Origin: Obelidium mucronatum | Lineage: Eukaryota > Chytridiomycota > Chytridiomycetes > Chytridiales > Chytriomycetaceae | Reading direction: 5' to 3' | Assembly (NCBI GenBank): GCA_025765595.1 | Contig: JAIVFH010000610.1 | Span: 1 to 12,813 of the forward strand | DNA: 12,813 bases | Shown: piece by piece, positions 1 through 7,330 of the stretch | Layout of the letters: every line of letters starts with the position of its first letter | Numbering within the stretch: position 1 is the first letter of the stretch | The notes under the pieces: model-generated | Told to the model about the DNA's origin: nothing | The model's input: the letters and a program-made list of their open reading frames with translations, nothing else | The model's database searches: none | Translations under genes and position numbers: made by a program

Positions 1-1431
1 AACTTACTGTTTTATCAAGACCTCATAGTTATTCCAACACTTGAGCTCCAGATCGAAGTATTCCAAATCGCCATTGTTCTGCTACTGCTGGTCATTTTGG
101 ACTTGCCAAGACTCTCGAGCTCATATCCCGTGATTTCTACTGGCCTCATATGCGTAAGACTCTCAAGCGCCTCATAAATAATTGCGATACCTGTAAACGT
201 GCCAAGCCCTCCCGTCATGTCCCTTCGGGTTGCTCCAGCCTCTTCCGGTTCCGGCTGAGCGTTGGTGGGATATATCCATCGACTTTATCACCGACCTTCC
301 AGTTTCTCAATCGTTTGATGCTATTATGGTTGTTAAAGACCGTCTTAGTAAACAAGCCCATTTCATTCCAACAACAAGACTATTACCTCATCAGGAACTG
401 CGGATCTATTTATCGACAACGTGTTCCGACATCACGGCTCTCCCGCTCCATTGTTTTCCTTCGCGCGGGCCTCAATTGTCGTCTTCTGTTTCTTCTTTCT
501 TTCTTCTTCTCTGCGTTTTGGAAACGATTCCACGAACTACTTGGTTCGAAAGTGAATCTTTCATCCGCTTTCCATCCAGAGTCCGATGGTTCTACAGAAG
601 TAGTAAATCAAGTCTTAGAACAATATATTCGAATCTACTGCAACTATCAACAAGATAATTGGGCATTTCCTCACCTTGCACTTGCGGAATTCACTTACAA
701 CAATACGATTAATTCATCCACCGGCATGACTCCATTCTATGCGAATACTGGACATCATCCGCTCTTTGACTTAACGGTTATTCGCGATCCTATAGTTCCC
801 GCTGCCGAAGATAGAATTAAAGTTAGATACAATTCTTCAAAACTTACAAGCAAACTTACGTGAAGCCCAAGCATCATATACCGCCTCCGCCAACAATCGT
901 CGTCTTCCAACACCAAACCTCAAGGTTGGCGACCTTGTTTTCCTTGACCGCCGTCATATCAAGACTCGACGCCCTACTTCTAAGTTTGACGATAAAAAGT
1001 TTGGTCCTTTCAAAATTGAACAAGTTATCAATCCAGTCGCTTACCAACTCAAGCTTCCTGCATCCATGAAAATACATCCAGTCTTTCACGTTTCGCTTTT
1101 AGAACCCAAGACAAAAGACATTGTTCCTGGGTTTACAAATCCACCACCACCTCCAGTCGAAGTTGATGGTCAATTAGAATTTGAAGTTGACTCCATCCTT
1201 GACTCCCGTTATTCATCGAAATCGTCTCCATATCTCATTGTTGTTGGCTTGGATATGGCCCTGACGAAGACTCCTTGGGACCTGCTACGGAACTCCTGGT
1301 TGACAATGGTGACAATGTGCCTGGCCCTGATTGAGGCCTTTCATGCTCAGTATCCAGATAAACCAAATTTCCAACTCTGCTTACCAAGACCAAGCGTTCG
1401 TCCAGAGTCCGACGCCAAAGGAGGAGATAAA
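1..1431 (+). pseudogene. Decayed Ty3/gypsy chromovirus pol: integrase and chromodomain
   Basis: This is the 3' part of a retrotransposon polyprotein that would splice the element's DNA into the genome. Visible in order are an integrase zinc finger (RHCSATAGHFG near 80-110, CDTCKR near 183-200), the catalytic core ([13 protein letters not shown], first Asp at 281-283), the DGSTEVVNQ block with the catalytic Glu at 597-599, the GDLVFLDRR / GPFKIEQV C-terminal fold (about 920-1025), HPVFHVSLLEP, and a chromodomain-like end (EVDSILDSR, then GYGPDEDS and LIEAFHAQYP) that points to a chromovirus. The reading frame jumps repeatedly: near 40, 228, 400, 440, 815, 1240 and 1333. The middle catalytic Asp block (expected S-D-R-G near 455-470) reads S-R-G, so the Asp seems lost. 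Reverse transcriptase and RNase H lie outside the window, if present. It is dead by sequence; the family call is secure. Confidence 0.9.
1417..1431 (+). other. Polypurine tract of the retrotransposon
   Basis: A purine run (AAAGGAGGAGATAAA) directly follows the chromodomain end and directly precedes a TGTTATG sequence. That is the usual position and form of the plus-strand primer just before the 3' LTR in Ty3/gypsy elements. Confidence 0.7.
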
Positions 1432-1696
1432 TGTTATGAACTACTCAACATTTTGGTTACTTTTCCACATCAATTACAATCTCCAATTTTGGTCCGAAAT
1501 CCTACGTGGCAATTCTCGGAAAACTTTCCGTTTAAATTCTATTCAGTATCTATTCAGTTTACTATAAATTGCAGATTCTTTTATTGTCAGTTCTTTAGTT
1601 CAATACAGTTGAATCTTCTATCTTAAATTCTCTTCTAGCTGTGAACGATATTCCAATCTTGAATGCCAGCATTAATTCTCGCGCATTCCTATTACA
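1432..1696 (+). repeat. 3' long terminal repeat of the chromovirus (right end approximate)
   Basis: The segment starts TGTTATG immediately after the polypurine tract and can be followed to an ATTACA at 1691-1696, giving about 265 bp with TG...CA ends. A TATAAA sits at 1563-1568. The right end is uncertain: another ...CTACA end occurs at 1718, and host-like homology resumes only near 1735. The upstream LTR is outside the window, so no LTR pair and no target-site duplication could be compared. Open frames crossing this stretch (for example the continuation of the pol frame to 1626) are read-through, not genes. Confidence 0.6.
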
Positions 1697-1724
1697 AGCT
1701 TTAGTTCACGAATCTACAGCGGCC

Positions 1725-1811
1725 TCAATCAGGCAGCTCATGAACACGGGGGGCGTAAGGGAGAGTTGCTTGCGTTTCAGCCGCAAAAGACAAACAGTTG
1801 CTTGTTGACAT
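1725..1811 (-). pseudogene. 5' stub of a second copy of the 2446-2943 gene, cut by the retrotransposon
   Basis: On the minus strand 1735-1830 matches the 5' end of the gene at 2446-2943 (2890-2985): both share GCGGCTG-AACGCAAG and, slightly further, CCCCG-GTTCA-GAGCT. An ATG at 1811-1809 opens a 28-codon frame that contains PYAPRVHEL, which has a counterpart PYVPRVHEL in one frame of the 2446-2943 copy. The homology stops near 1735, and the LTR begins on the other side about 20-40 bp away. This reads as a gene copy truncated by element insertion or by a rearrangement at the element. No protein function is recognised. Confidence 0.55.
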
Positions 1812-1985
1812 TATTTTAGTTATTACCAACTTATGCACCAATCATTTGATGATATCTGTGGACTGAGTTTCAGTTATTTTAAAAGAGATTCTCAAACGAT
1901 TCGCTTTTTCACGAGATCTTCAGTCTTTTCGGCAACACAATGATTGATGTTATTCAATTCGATTTAATTGCGATGAAGGCCACTA

Positions 1986-2408
1986 TTATTTGGGCAATGA
2001 GATCCCATCAGTTTCCTACTCAAGCTGTTCCAGTTCTTCTGCCGTCATATCCCGTCCACGACTCAAAAATTCATCGATCTCTTCCTGGGAGACGGGTTCC
2101 TCATCGTCCCAAGCCCGTAAAGGTTGGTTTGGGACCGGTAGCTGAATGATCCACGGCCTTACCTCACAGCTTGGAGGACACTGAGACAGCAAAGTCTCGT
2201 CAGCGAAAACAGCGCCAGTTTCTCCATTCAACAGCACTAGCTCCAGATCGTAGTCGGCAAGTTGTTCAATCCGGTACTGAAACGTATCTGGATCCAGGCC
2301 GAATAGATACCGCTTCAGTGCTTCGACAGTAACCACAATCTCTTGGATGTGGATTTGGTATCGAATATCGGGAGTTCCATAAGGGTAGGCTTTCAGAAAG
2401 TAAGAAAA
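1986..2408 (-). pseudogene. Decayed paralogue of the small acidic protein at 5316-5741
   Basis: The minus-strand frame 2408-2019 aligns along its length with the intact copy at 5316-5741. Shared blocks are EALKRYL, GLDPDTFQY, IEQLADY, LLNGETGAVFADETLLSQ, PWIIQLPVP and EEPVSQEEIDEFLSRGRD. Three things mark decay. The intact copy's ATG has no counterpart: the homologous frame here opens after a stop at 2411-2409 and contains no ATG. A TAG at 2018-2016 replaces the intact copy's TGG, cutting about ten residues. The lost tail is still readable behind the stop (ETDGISLPK, next stop 1988-1986). The N-terminal stretch (YFLKAYPYGTPD) has diverged from the intact copy. An upstream coding exon could rescue the missing start, but none was found. 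Function unknown. Confidence 0.7.
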
Positions 2409-2428
2409 TTAACTATTCGAAAGTAATA

Positions 2429-2434
2429 TTTATT
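2429..2434 (-). terminator. AATAAA polyadenylation signal for the 2446-2943 gene
   Basis: AATAAA on the minus strand, 12 nt past the stop codon of the 2446-2943 frame. It suggests that this frame ends its own transcript rather than being spliced to the decayed gene further down. Confidence 0.5.
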
Positions 2435-2445
2435 TGGACGGACGT

Positions 2446-2943
2446 TTAATCGACGTTCTGGTCCAAAGACTCATCAGGATCATATCTTGCACCAGCCTGG
2501 AGCATTTCCCATCCAGATGGAACATAGGGAGCTTTCGGGGGAACATAATCAGGGTCCTGCGCAGGCAATGAGAAATACACAGTCCACGGTTTCTCCTTTG
2601 AGTTTGGATACAAAGCAACGGCCTCATTCAGATCAAGTAAGCCACTAATCCTTGTTTTCACATCGGGAAGAACAAATGCCTCCCCAGTGTCAGATGCGCT
2701 TGAATAGGGGTAAAGATGAGCAAAAAATTCACCGGATTCCTTCTGCTTGATAAGATAGGGTGGATCAGTGAGGGAGAGCACGGTGCGGGCAACATCAACA
2801 GCACGAAGATAGTCTGGTTGTGAATCCAATTGGCGGAGCTGCGTCGAGTTCCACTCGATCCATTCTTTGTTTTCCAGTGGGCGTAATGTGAAGCTCGTGA
2901 ACCCGGGGAACGTAGGGAAAGCTCTTGCGTTGCAGCCGCACAA
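2446..2943 (-). CDS. Unrecognised small protein; start unresolved
   Basis: An open minus-strand frame of about 165 codons ending at 2446, with protein-like composition (LENKEWIEWNS, AVDVARTVLSLTDPPYL, KPWTVYFSLPAQ, PSGWEMLQAGARYDPDES). Family not recognised. The frame has no ATG near its beginning; 2943 is only a TTG. The nearest ATG, at 2962-2960, reads MASTTMFVRLQRK in a different frame, so a frameshift, an unseen 5' exon or a non-ATG start must be invoked. A stub of a second copy lies at 1725-1811. Two short resemblances to the 5316-5741 family (FFAHLYPY against YFLKAYPY, and PW..xLPxP) hint at distant kinship, but weakly. It is divergent to the NAT-like gene at 3309 and shares its upstream region. 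Confidence 0.5.
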   Translation of the reverse strand: MCGCNARAFPTFPGFTSFTLRPLENKEWIEWNSTQLRQLDSQPDYLRAVDVARTVLSLTDPPYLIKQKESGEFFAHLYPYSSASDTGEAFVLPDVKTRISGLLDLNEAVALYPNSKEKPWTVYFSLPAQDPDYVPPKAPYVPSGWEMLQAGARYDPDESLDQNVD

Positions 2944-2962
2944 ACATGGTGGTTGATGCCAT

Positions 2963-3308
2963 TTTTTCGTATTTTTTTAGTTGTTAAAAGTGTTTTTTAC
3001 AGCAAATCGAAATAGGCGGAAGAGACTGCCAAGACGGGGGAAACTATGAGGTGAACAGGAGGAAGAAACTCTACAACGACATAAGTTAAATCCAATAAAT
3101 GCAATTGTTTTTATGTAATCAGACTCGGGTTGGATTGCATTTGAACTTTTGGTGATTGTTGTCTTAATTTGATGATTTTCATCTGAATATCGCCGAAACG
3201 ACCCATCATGGATACCATGGAGAAGCGCCGATGGCGTGGCTTGTAAGTTATGCAATCTCGTCGGAGGATTTTTTTTGCTTTGGAACAACAGGACAGATTT
3301 TATCACAA
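2963..3308. promoter_or_regulatory. Divergent intergenic region with a short upstream ORF
   Basis: About 345 bp separate the minus-strand gene ending its 5' side near 2962 from the plus-strand gene starting at 3309. No coding exon is convincing here. On the plus strand an ATG at 3208 opens a 12-codon ORF (stop 3244-3246), and an ATG at 3231 is in frame with the main gene. A perfect GTAAGT donor lies at 3243, and a GACAG acceptor ends at 3296. Splicing these 54 nt would keep ATG 3231 in frame and add eight residues to the N-terminus. Either a 5' UTR intron or an alternative start is therefore possible. No clear TATA box was singled out. Confidence 0.4.
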
Positions 3309-4894
3309 ATGAGCTCCCCAACGGCACCTCCTAACTTTACAGCAGCCGAGTTTAAAGTGTTGATGGCCCATGTGAACAGGACGCTTGCGACCGAGTTTGC
3401 GGCAAGACCCTACGATGGCTTCCAAAAGTGCGATGCGTACACGCAAGACTCGGAGTTGTTCCCAGATGATCCGACTCAGGGCGCTGAATGCTATGTGCTC
3501 AACTCTCGCGCACGCGATGCGCTCAATGCAGAAGACTTTAATGCGATGGGTGTTAGATTCGACGTGCATCTCAAAACTGGCAATCAGAGCCACGCAAATG
3601 CAGTCGCCTGGGTTTCGGTCGACGGGAAGCCAACTGCAATTGTTGCGGATCTTGGTTGGCGCCAGGAAAACAGAGAAAGTTATGCCGTGGCTGTCACGGC
3701 GCAAAATTCAATTCCCGTTAAGCAAGCGGCTCCGCCAAATAGCAGCCAGAGAGAGAAGGACGCGGCAAACGCTCAAAACTATCAGAATCTTCTGCAAAAC
3801 AATGACGCCGTAATTCAGTCTCAGAACGGTACTTCTTGCCGCAGCTATTTTGCCGACACGAAGGGAAACATTGCCGAATTCAAATTTCACAAGTCCGACA
3901 CAGTACCGTATGAATGTACACAAGCTCTGCAATACGAATTAAAGCCTGCTACCGATGAAGAAATGGCTGTCGCACTTTCAAATGCTGCAAAAAACCCCGC
4001 AGCCCAAGCCAAAAACAACAAGTCGCCTGCGTTCAAGAACTTTTATCCTGAAATGGTCTTTTGTGACAGGTTTATTGTATTTTTCTTAAAAAATTAATGA
4101 CGACTTAAATTCTGTCCAACATTTTTGATGAAAACAAAGGTACTTGGAAGGCGGTACAACCAAGCTTGGTCCAATTTTGGCGGCAGACCAAAACGGATTT
4201 GTGATTAGGGCCGACATGACTGGACTGACACCAGACCAGGCCACAGCAAAATTTCATGAATTTGGTCTCACTCCACCACCAAATGGAAGGGGAACGGCCA
4301 CATTGCCTGTTGAGCAATTCGAAAAGGTTTTGAGCTTTCTTTGTTGTTTAATCTTTTGTGTGGATGGCGGTCTGATGCTTTTGTTTTGTTTTTGGTATTA
4401 TTGACAGAAATTCGGCAAACTTCCAGACAAATACCAAGCCGCAATGGCGCAGTACCAACCTATGGTGAATGCGATGGTTACCAACTATAAGCAAGCTGTT
4501 CAATTACAATCGTTTGATCGAAGAGACAACCAAATGGATATCATAAAACCAATGGTGCCAACGCGCAGAAACACTGCGGCGGCGGATGTGGAGAATCCGG
4601 AAGTTCCACAAAGTAAATTTTTTATACGTAAGGTTTAAACTTCCAGCAAAATTAACTTGCTTTTCCATTCCAGGTGCTGGTCCCAGTCCGCAAGACGCGA
4701 AGAAAAAGCAATTGGAGGCCACTGAAGCAAAAACAAAGGCCGTGAGGGGTGAAATCAGTGGAAGGATTGACGGCATGGTCACTCAAGCTGTTGCTCCAGC
4801 TGTCTCGGCCACTCAAGCTGTGGCCACTCAAGCTGTCTCGGCTCCCTCATGGGCCAGTGTTGCCCGCGGGAATCAAAGCATGGACACCAAATAA
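3309..4894 (+). CDS. NAT-like (arylamine N-acetyltransferase fold) protein with Ala/Val-rich tail, copy 1
   Basis: Four exons: 3309-4069, 4140-4326, 4408-4612 and 4674-4894, giving 457 aa; all three introns are GT-AG and keep frame. Residues about 10-300 resemble arylamine N-acetyltransferases, which use a Cys-His-Asp triad to move an acyl group from acyl-CoA. C61 lies in GAECYVLN, H95 in QSHANAVAWVSVDGK, and D114 in VADLGW. A C-terminal LKP...SPAF...F...YLEGG...L block ending in HEFGL (about 294-297) matches the usual NAT end. Residues about 317-370 are a helical linker. Residues 371-457 are a non-NAT tail: a charged helix (about 393-415), TQAV repeats, and SWASVARG near the end. Start chosen because Cys then falls at 61, as in the sister gene (60); ATG 3231 is an alternative. 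No signal peptide is seen from 3309. NAT identity is my inference; activity is unproven. Confidence 0.72.
4791..4835 (+). repeat. Short in-frame ACTCAAGCTG repeats coding TQAV
   Basis: The ten-mer ACTCAAGCTG occurs at 4791, 4811 and 4826, each coding Thr-Gln-Ala-Val in frame, with GTCTCGGC(C/T) between units. The sister gene has only one exact copy (CACTCAAGCTGT), so unit number differs between the two tails. Spacing in multiples of three (20 and 15 nt between starts gives the same Ala/Val pattern only because linkers vary) keeps the frame open. Confidence 0.6.
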
Positions 4895-4915
4895 TACTTT
4901 TTTTTCTTTGATTAA

Positions 4916-4921
4916 AATAAA
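4916..4921 (+). terminator. AATAAA polyadenylation signal of NAT-like copy 1
   Basis: AATAAA 21 nt after the TAA stop at 4892-4894, inside the duplicated 3' flank. The sister gene has it at the corresponding place (7267-7272). Confidence 0.6.
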
Positions 4922-4949
4922 CATTTTTTCGACTATGACCAGATGGAAG

Positions 4950-5290
4950 TGATTGCGTCGAGTTTTGCACTCGATTCACGATTCAACTCAATGAAGATTC
5001 AAAATCGTTCACGCGCCAAAAAAAATGAATCAAATTGGATGTTCATCAAAGACGCGATGCCAACAAGACCTCCGGTGATAATTATTGCAGAGGCGGCGGT
5101 GGAGAATTAAAGTTCCGAAGAATATTTTATTCGCAAGTTTTTAAACAGAGGCCGTGAAGAGTAAAATCAATACAAGGATTCACGACAAAGGTGGTTGAAA
5201 AGAAATCATGGGCCAATGTAAGCCGCCGGGCCAAAATAAGTAACTCGAGAAACGGATATTATTTACCAAAGAAAAATAAATATTTCGAAA
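4950..5290 (+). pseudogene. Decayed tail-module remnant 1
   Basis: Downstream of copy 1 a degraded relative of the same tail can be read. It begins with ATTGCGTCGAGTT, then shows a GAGGCGGCGGTGGAGAAT...AAGTTCCG stretch (5089-5115), corresponding to the VENxEVP segment but with a stop (TAA) in it. A GGCCGTGAAGAGTAAAATCAAT helix fragment follows, and then VEKKSWANVSRRAK (5194-5235), corresponding to the SWASVARG end. Its own AATAAA lies at 5275-5280. It has no head, no continuous frame and no usable splice pattern. It aligns better with the second remnant at 7300-7670 (both have GTGGTTGAAAAGAAAT.ATGG) than with either live tail, so the remnants are an older duplicate that travelled with each gene. 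Confidence 0.65.
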
Positions 5291-5294
5291 AATG

Positions 5295-5300
5295 TTTATT
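5295..5300 (-). terminator. AATAAA polyadenylation signal for the 5316-5741 gene
   Basis: AATAAA on the minus strand 16 nt beyond the stop codon. It lies only about 15 nt from the plus-strand AATAAA of the decayed tail (5275-5280), so the two convergent transcripts would end nearly on top of each other. Confidence 0.5.
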
Positions 5301-5315
5301 GCAACAAGAGGGGTC

Positions 5316-5741
5316 TTATATGGGCCTCGAAGTCCCATCAGTGTCCCACTCAAACTGTTCCAGTTCTTCTGCCGTCATATCCCGTCCACGACTCAAAAAT
5401 TCATCAATCTCTTCCTGGGAGACGGGCTCCTCATTGTCCCAAGCCGGTAAAGGTTGCTTAGGAACTGGCAGCTGAATGATCCACGGCCTTGCTTCACAGC
5501 TTGGAGGACACTGAGACAGCAAAGTCTCGTCAGCGAAAACAGCGCCAGTTTCTCCATTCAGCAGAACAAGTTGCTCCGGATTGTAGTCGGCAAGTTGCTC
5601 AATCTGGTACTGAAAGGTATCTGGATCCAGGCCGCATAGGTACCGCTTCAGTGCCTCGATGGTGGATACACTATCAGCGATGCTGATTTGATGACGGGTG
5701 TCGGGCTTTTCGTGTTCTTTGACCAGAAAGTAAGCTTGCAT
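5316..5741 (-). CDS. Unrecognised small acidic protein (intact copy)
   Basis: A single-exon frame of 141 aa starting ATG at 5741 (MQAYFLVKEHEK) and ending TAA at 5316-5318. No family recognised. The N-terminal half alternates strand-like and helical stretches (AYFLVKEH, HQISIADSV, STIEALKRYL, QLVLLNGE), which is compatible with a small beta-grasp-like fold, but that is a guess. The middle has PPSCEARPWIIQLPVPKQPLP. The C-terminal third is strongly acidic and helical (EEPVSQEEIDEF, TAEELEQFEWD). A second copy at 1986-2408 is decayed. It lies head-to-head with the NAT-like gene at 5844, about 100 bp between starts, so a shared promoter region is likely, and tail-to-tail with a decayed tail module. 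The strong conservation between the two copies in the last 90 codons suggests the sequence was under selection. Confidence 0.7.
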   Translation of the reverse strand: MQAYFLVKEHEKPDTRHQISIADSVSTIEALKRYLCGLDPDTFQYQIEQLADYNPEQLVLLNGETGAVFADETLLSQCPPSCEARPWIIQLPVPKQPLPAWDNEEPVSQEEIDEFLSRGRDMTAEELEQFEWDTDGTSRPI

Positions 5742-5763
5742 TTGGCAAAATAATATTAATCAA

Positions 5764-5846
5764 ATGGCACTGCCACGGAACACGAATAGGAGGAAAAAAA
5801 AAAGATGGCACCGGCACGAAAATACAATTAGGAAAGAACATTGATG
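5764..5846 (+). promoter_or_regulatory. Triplicated start-codon leader with two upstream ORFs
   Basis: Three imperfect copies of an approximately 40-bp unit, each beginning ATGGCAC.G.CACG, start at 5764, 5805 and 5844. The third is the start of the NAT-like gene. The first ATG opens a 26-codon basic ORF whose TGA (5842-5844) overlaps the main ATG by one base (TGATG). The second opens an 8-codon ORF ending TAG at 5829-5831. Scanning ribosomes would meet both before the real start, so translation could be damped or depend on reinitiation. The repeat structure is seen directly; the regulatory role is inferred, and the transcript start is unknown. Confidence 0.6.
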
Positions 5847-7246
5847 GCACCGCCACGACTCACAGATGAGCAGGTGAGGCGACTCAAGGACGCGATGGAC
5901 ACCGTAGCTGTTCGTACCTGGACAAATACCAACTACAGCAACTTGACTGTCAAACTTCTGGAGAATGAGGCGACGGGAATGGTGGATCCTGAAGCATATA
6001 TCGCCCAACATGCGGTTGATTGCGTTGGAATGGCTGGGAAGGCCCAAAAGATACTCAATGAGCAGACTTTCGGGAAAATTGAAGGCGTGGAAGCAAAAAT
6101 TATAATGTGTACCTACACGAGTCCTCGCACAGGCGTCACACAACCGTCGCATGCTGCCCTGTGTGTAGATTTTGTTGGTACAGACGGACGCGCTGGAACT
6201 ATGGTTAGTTTTTGTTTATTTTTTTGTGCTTTGCATCGGTTTCACTTTTCCTTGAAAACCTGACATAACTTTTTTTTTTTTGGAGATGTTGGATATTGGA
6301 AAGATGGCCAAACAAAACACAAACCCAACCCTCGTTCTAAGGGATGGCGATATCAATGTCGAACATGGGAAAAGCTTATACAGCTTCGAAACTACGGCAG
6401 ACGAACCACGGGGGGTTATCACTGAAACGGCGGGGAAACAATACAACAAGTTATTGCGAAGCAGATCTCTCGGCCTGTGTTCACCAAATTTCCTTGAGAA
6501 ACGCAAACAATGCTCTGACTACCAATATACCTAGAGACGGGTTTACATTTTTGGAAAGGTTTGAGTTCTTGTTTTTTTTTTGGAGGGTCACATAACATAT
6601 TCATTTGCATATTGACAGGCTTTCAAATGGGAAAGTTGGGGTACTCATAAACTATTCGCCAATGGCCAGAGAGGGGGTGCTCAAGTGTAAAGGGAGTGAG
6701 TGGAAATTTAGAAATTCCAACGAGATTAAGACAGCCTTAAGGGCTCTTTATCCTGGGGAAAACAAACAGAAGTTGTGGGAAATGATATGTTCTGAAATCA
6801 AGAAAGGTATTGTCAGTGTCTTAACATTCCAGCCAAATAACACGCTCTCTCTCTGTCCAAGGTAACCATCTGTATAAGCAAGATTTGAGGCAAAGGGAAG
6901 CAGTGGTGGGCCGTCTAGTGGCAAACACCGCTGCCACGGCTGTGGAGAATTCGGAAGTTCCACAAAGTAAATATTTTATATGTAAAGGTCCAGCAAAATT
7001 AACTTGCTTTTCATTCCAGGTGCTGGTGCTGGTCTCAGTCAGCAAGACTTGGAGGAAAAGCAAGGAACCACTGAAGCAAAAATTAAGGCCGTGAAGAGTG
7101 AAATCAGTGAAAGGATTGACGGCATGGTCAACCAAGCTGTTGCTCCAGCTGTCTCGGCCACTCAAGCTGTCGCGGCTCCAACTGTCTCATGGGCCAGTAT
7201 AGCCCGCGGGTCAAAACCAGTGAATCACAGCATGGACACCCAATAA
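5844..7246 (+). CDS. NAT-like protein with Ala/Val-rich tail, copy 2
   Basis: Six exons: 5844-6203, 6286-6449, 6499-6558, 6619-6806, 6862-6966 and 7020-7246, giving 367 aa. The introns at 6450-6498 and 6807-6861 are the least certain. Triad candidates are C60 (AVDCVGMA), H103 (QPSHAALCV) and D123 (MLDIGK). D123 sits just after the first intron, which supports that splice. TG.TQPSHA...DGRAGTMMLDIG aligns with TGNQSHA...DGKPTAIVADLG of copy 1, and the C-terminal TNIPRDGFTFLERLSNGKVGVL block parallels its SPAF...YLEGGTTKLGPIL. Outside these blocks the heads are very different. Residues 279-367 are the shared tail, ending SWASIARG and SMDTQ. Shorter than copy 1 by 90 residues, mostly before the tail. 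No signal peptide or membrane segment. The acyl-transferase-fold call rests on motif order only. Confidence 0.65.
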
Positions 7247-7330
7247 TACTTTGATTCTTTGATTGAAATAAATATTTTTCGACTCTGTGGCCAGGTGAAG
7301 GGATTGCGTCGAGTTCTACTCGGCAATCGA
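6926..7330 (+). repeat. Duplicated tail module, copy 2
   Basis: DNA-level partner of 4570-4980. The last intron (6967-7019, 53 nt) is 8 nt shorter than in copy 1 (4613-4673, 61 nt) but splits the same Ser codon and shares most of its sequence. The tail helix (ETEAK..AVK.EISERIDGMV type), the Ala/Val repeat, the C-terminal motif, the AATAAA and the following ATTGCGTCGAGTT are all shared. The copy-2 tail has GAGLSQ in place of GPSPQ and lacks one TQAV unit. Confidence 0.8.
7267..7272 (+). terminator. AATAAA polyadenylation signal of NAT-like copy 2
   Basis: AATAAA about 20 nt after the TAA stop at 7244-7246, at the position equivalent to 4916-4921. Confidence 0.6.

Larger units (their letters stand above)
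4570..4980 (+). repeat. Duplicated tail module, copy 1 (tail exons plus 3' flank)
   Basis: This stretch matches 6926-7330 closely. It holds the end of the penultimate exon (VENPEVPQS against VENSEVPQS), the intron with the same positions and the same AAAATTAACTTGCTTTTC interior, the final exon, the stop codon, the AATAAA and the following ATTGCGTCGAGTT. Similarity in intron and 3' flank shows that DNA, not just protein sequence, was copied. Upstream of about 4570 the two genes no longer align at the DNA level. Confidence 0.8.

Noticed and set aside
1432..1626. Continuation of the pol open frame as extra coding sequence
   Set aside because: The homologous protein ends before the polypurine tract; the rest is LTR sequence read by chance.
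2016..2943. The two neighbouring minus-strand frames being exons of one gene
   Set aside because: The upstream frame ends in its own stop with an AATAAA 12 nt later, and no good GT donor joins it in frame to the lower one; the intact copy at 5316-5741 stands alone with its own ATG.
4674..4894. Tail as the ORF1 end of a LINE-type element (a W-A-x-V-A motif occurs there too)
   Set aside because: Only a few residues match, no reverse transcriptase is nearby, and the tail is spliced to an enzyme-like head in both copies.
6449..6500. Two frameshifts in NAT-like copy 2
   Set aside because: A 49-nt GT-AG intron (6450-6498) connects the frames exactly, so damage need not be assumed; the intron is nevertheless unproven.
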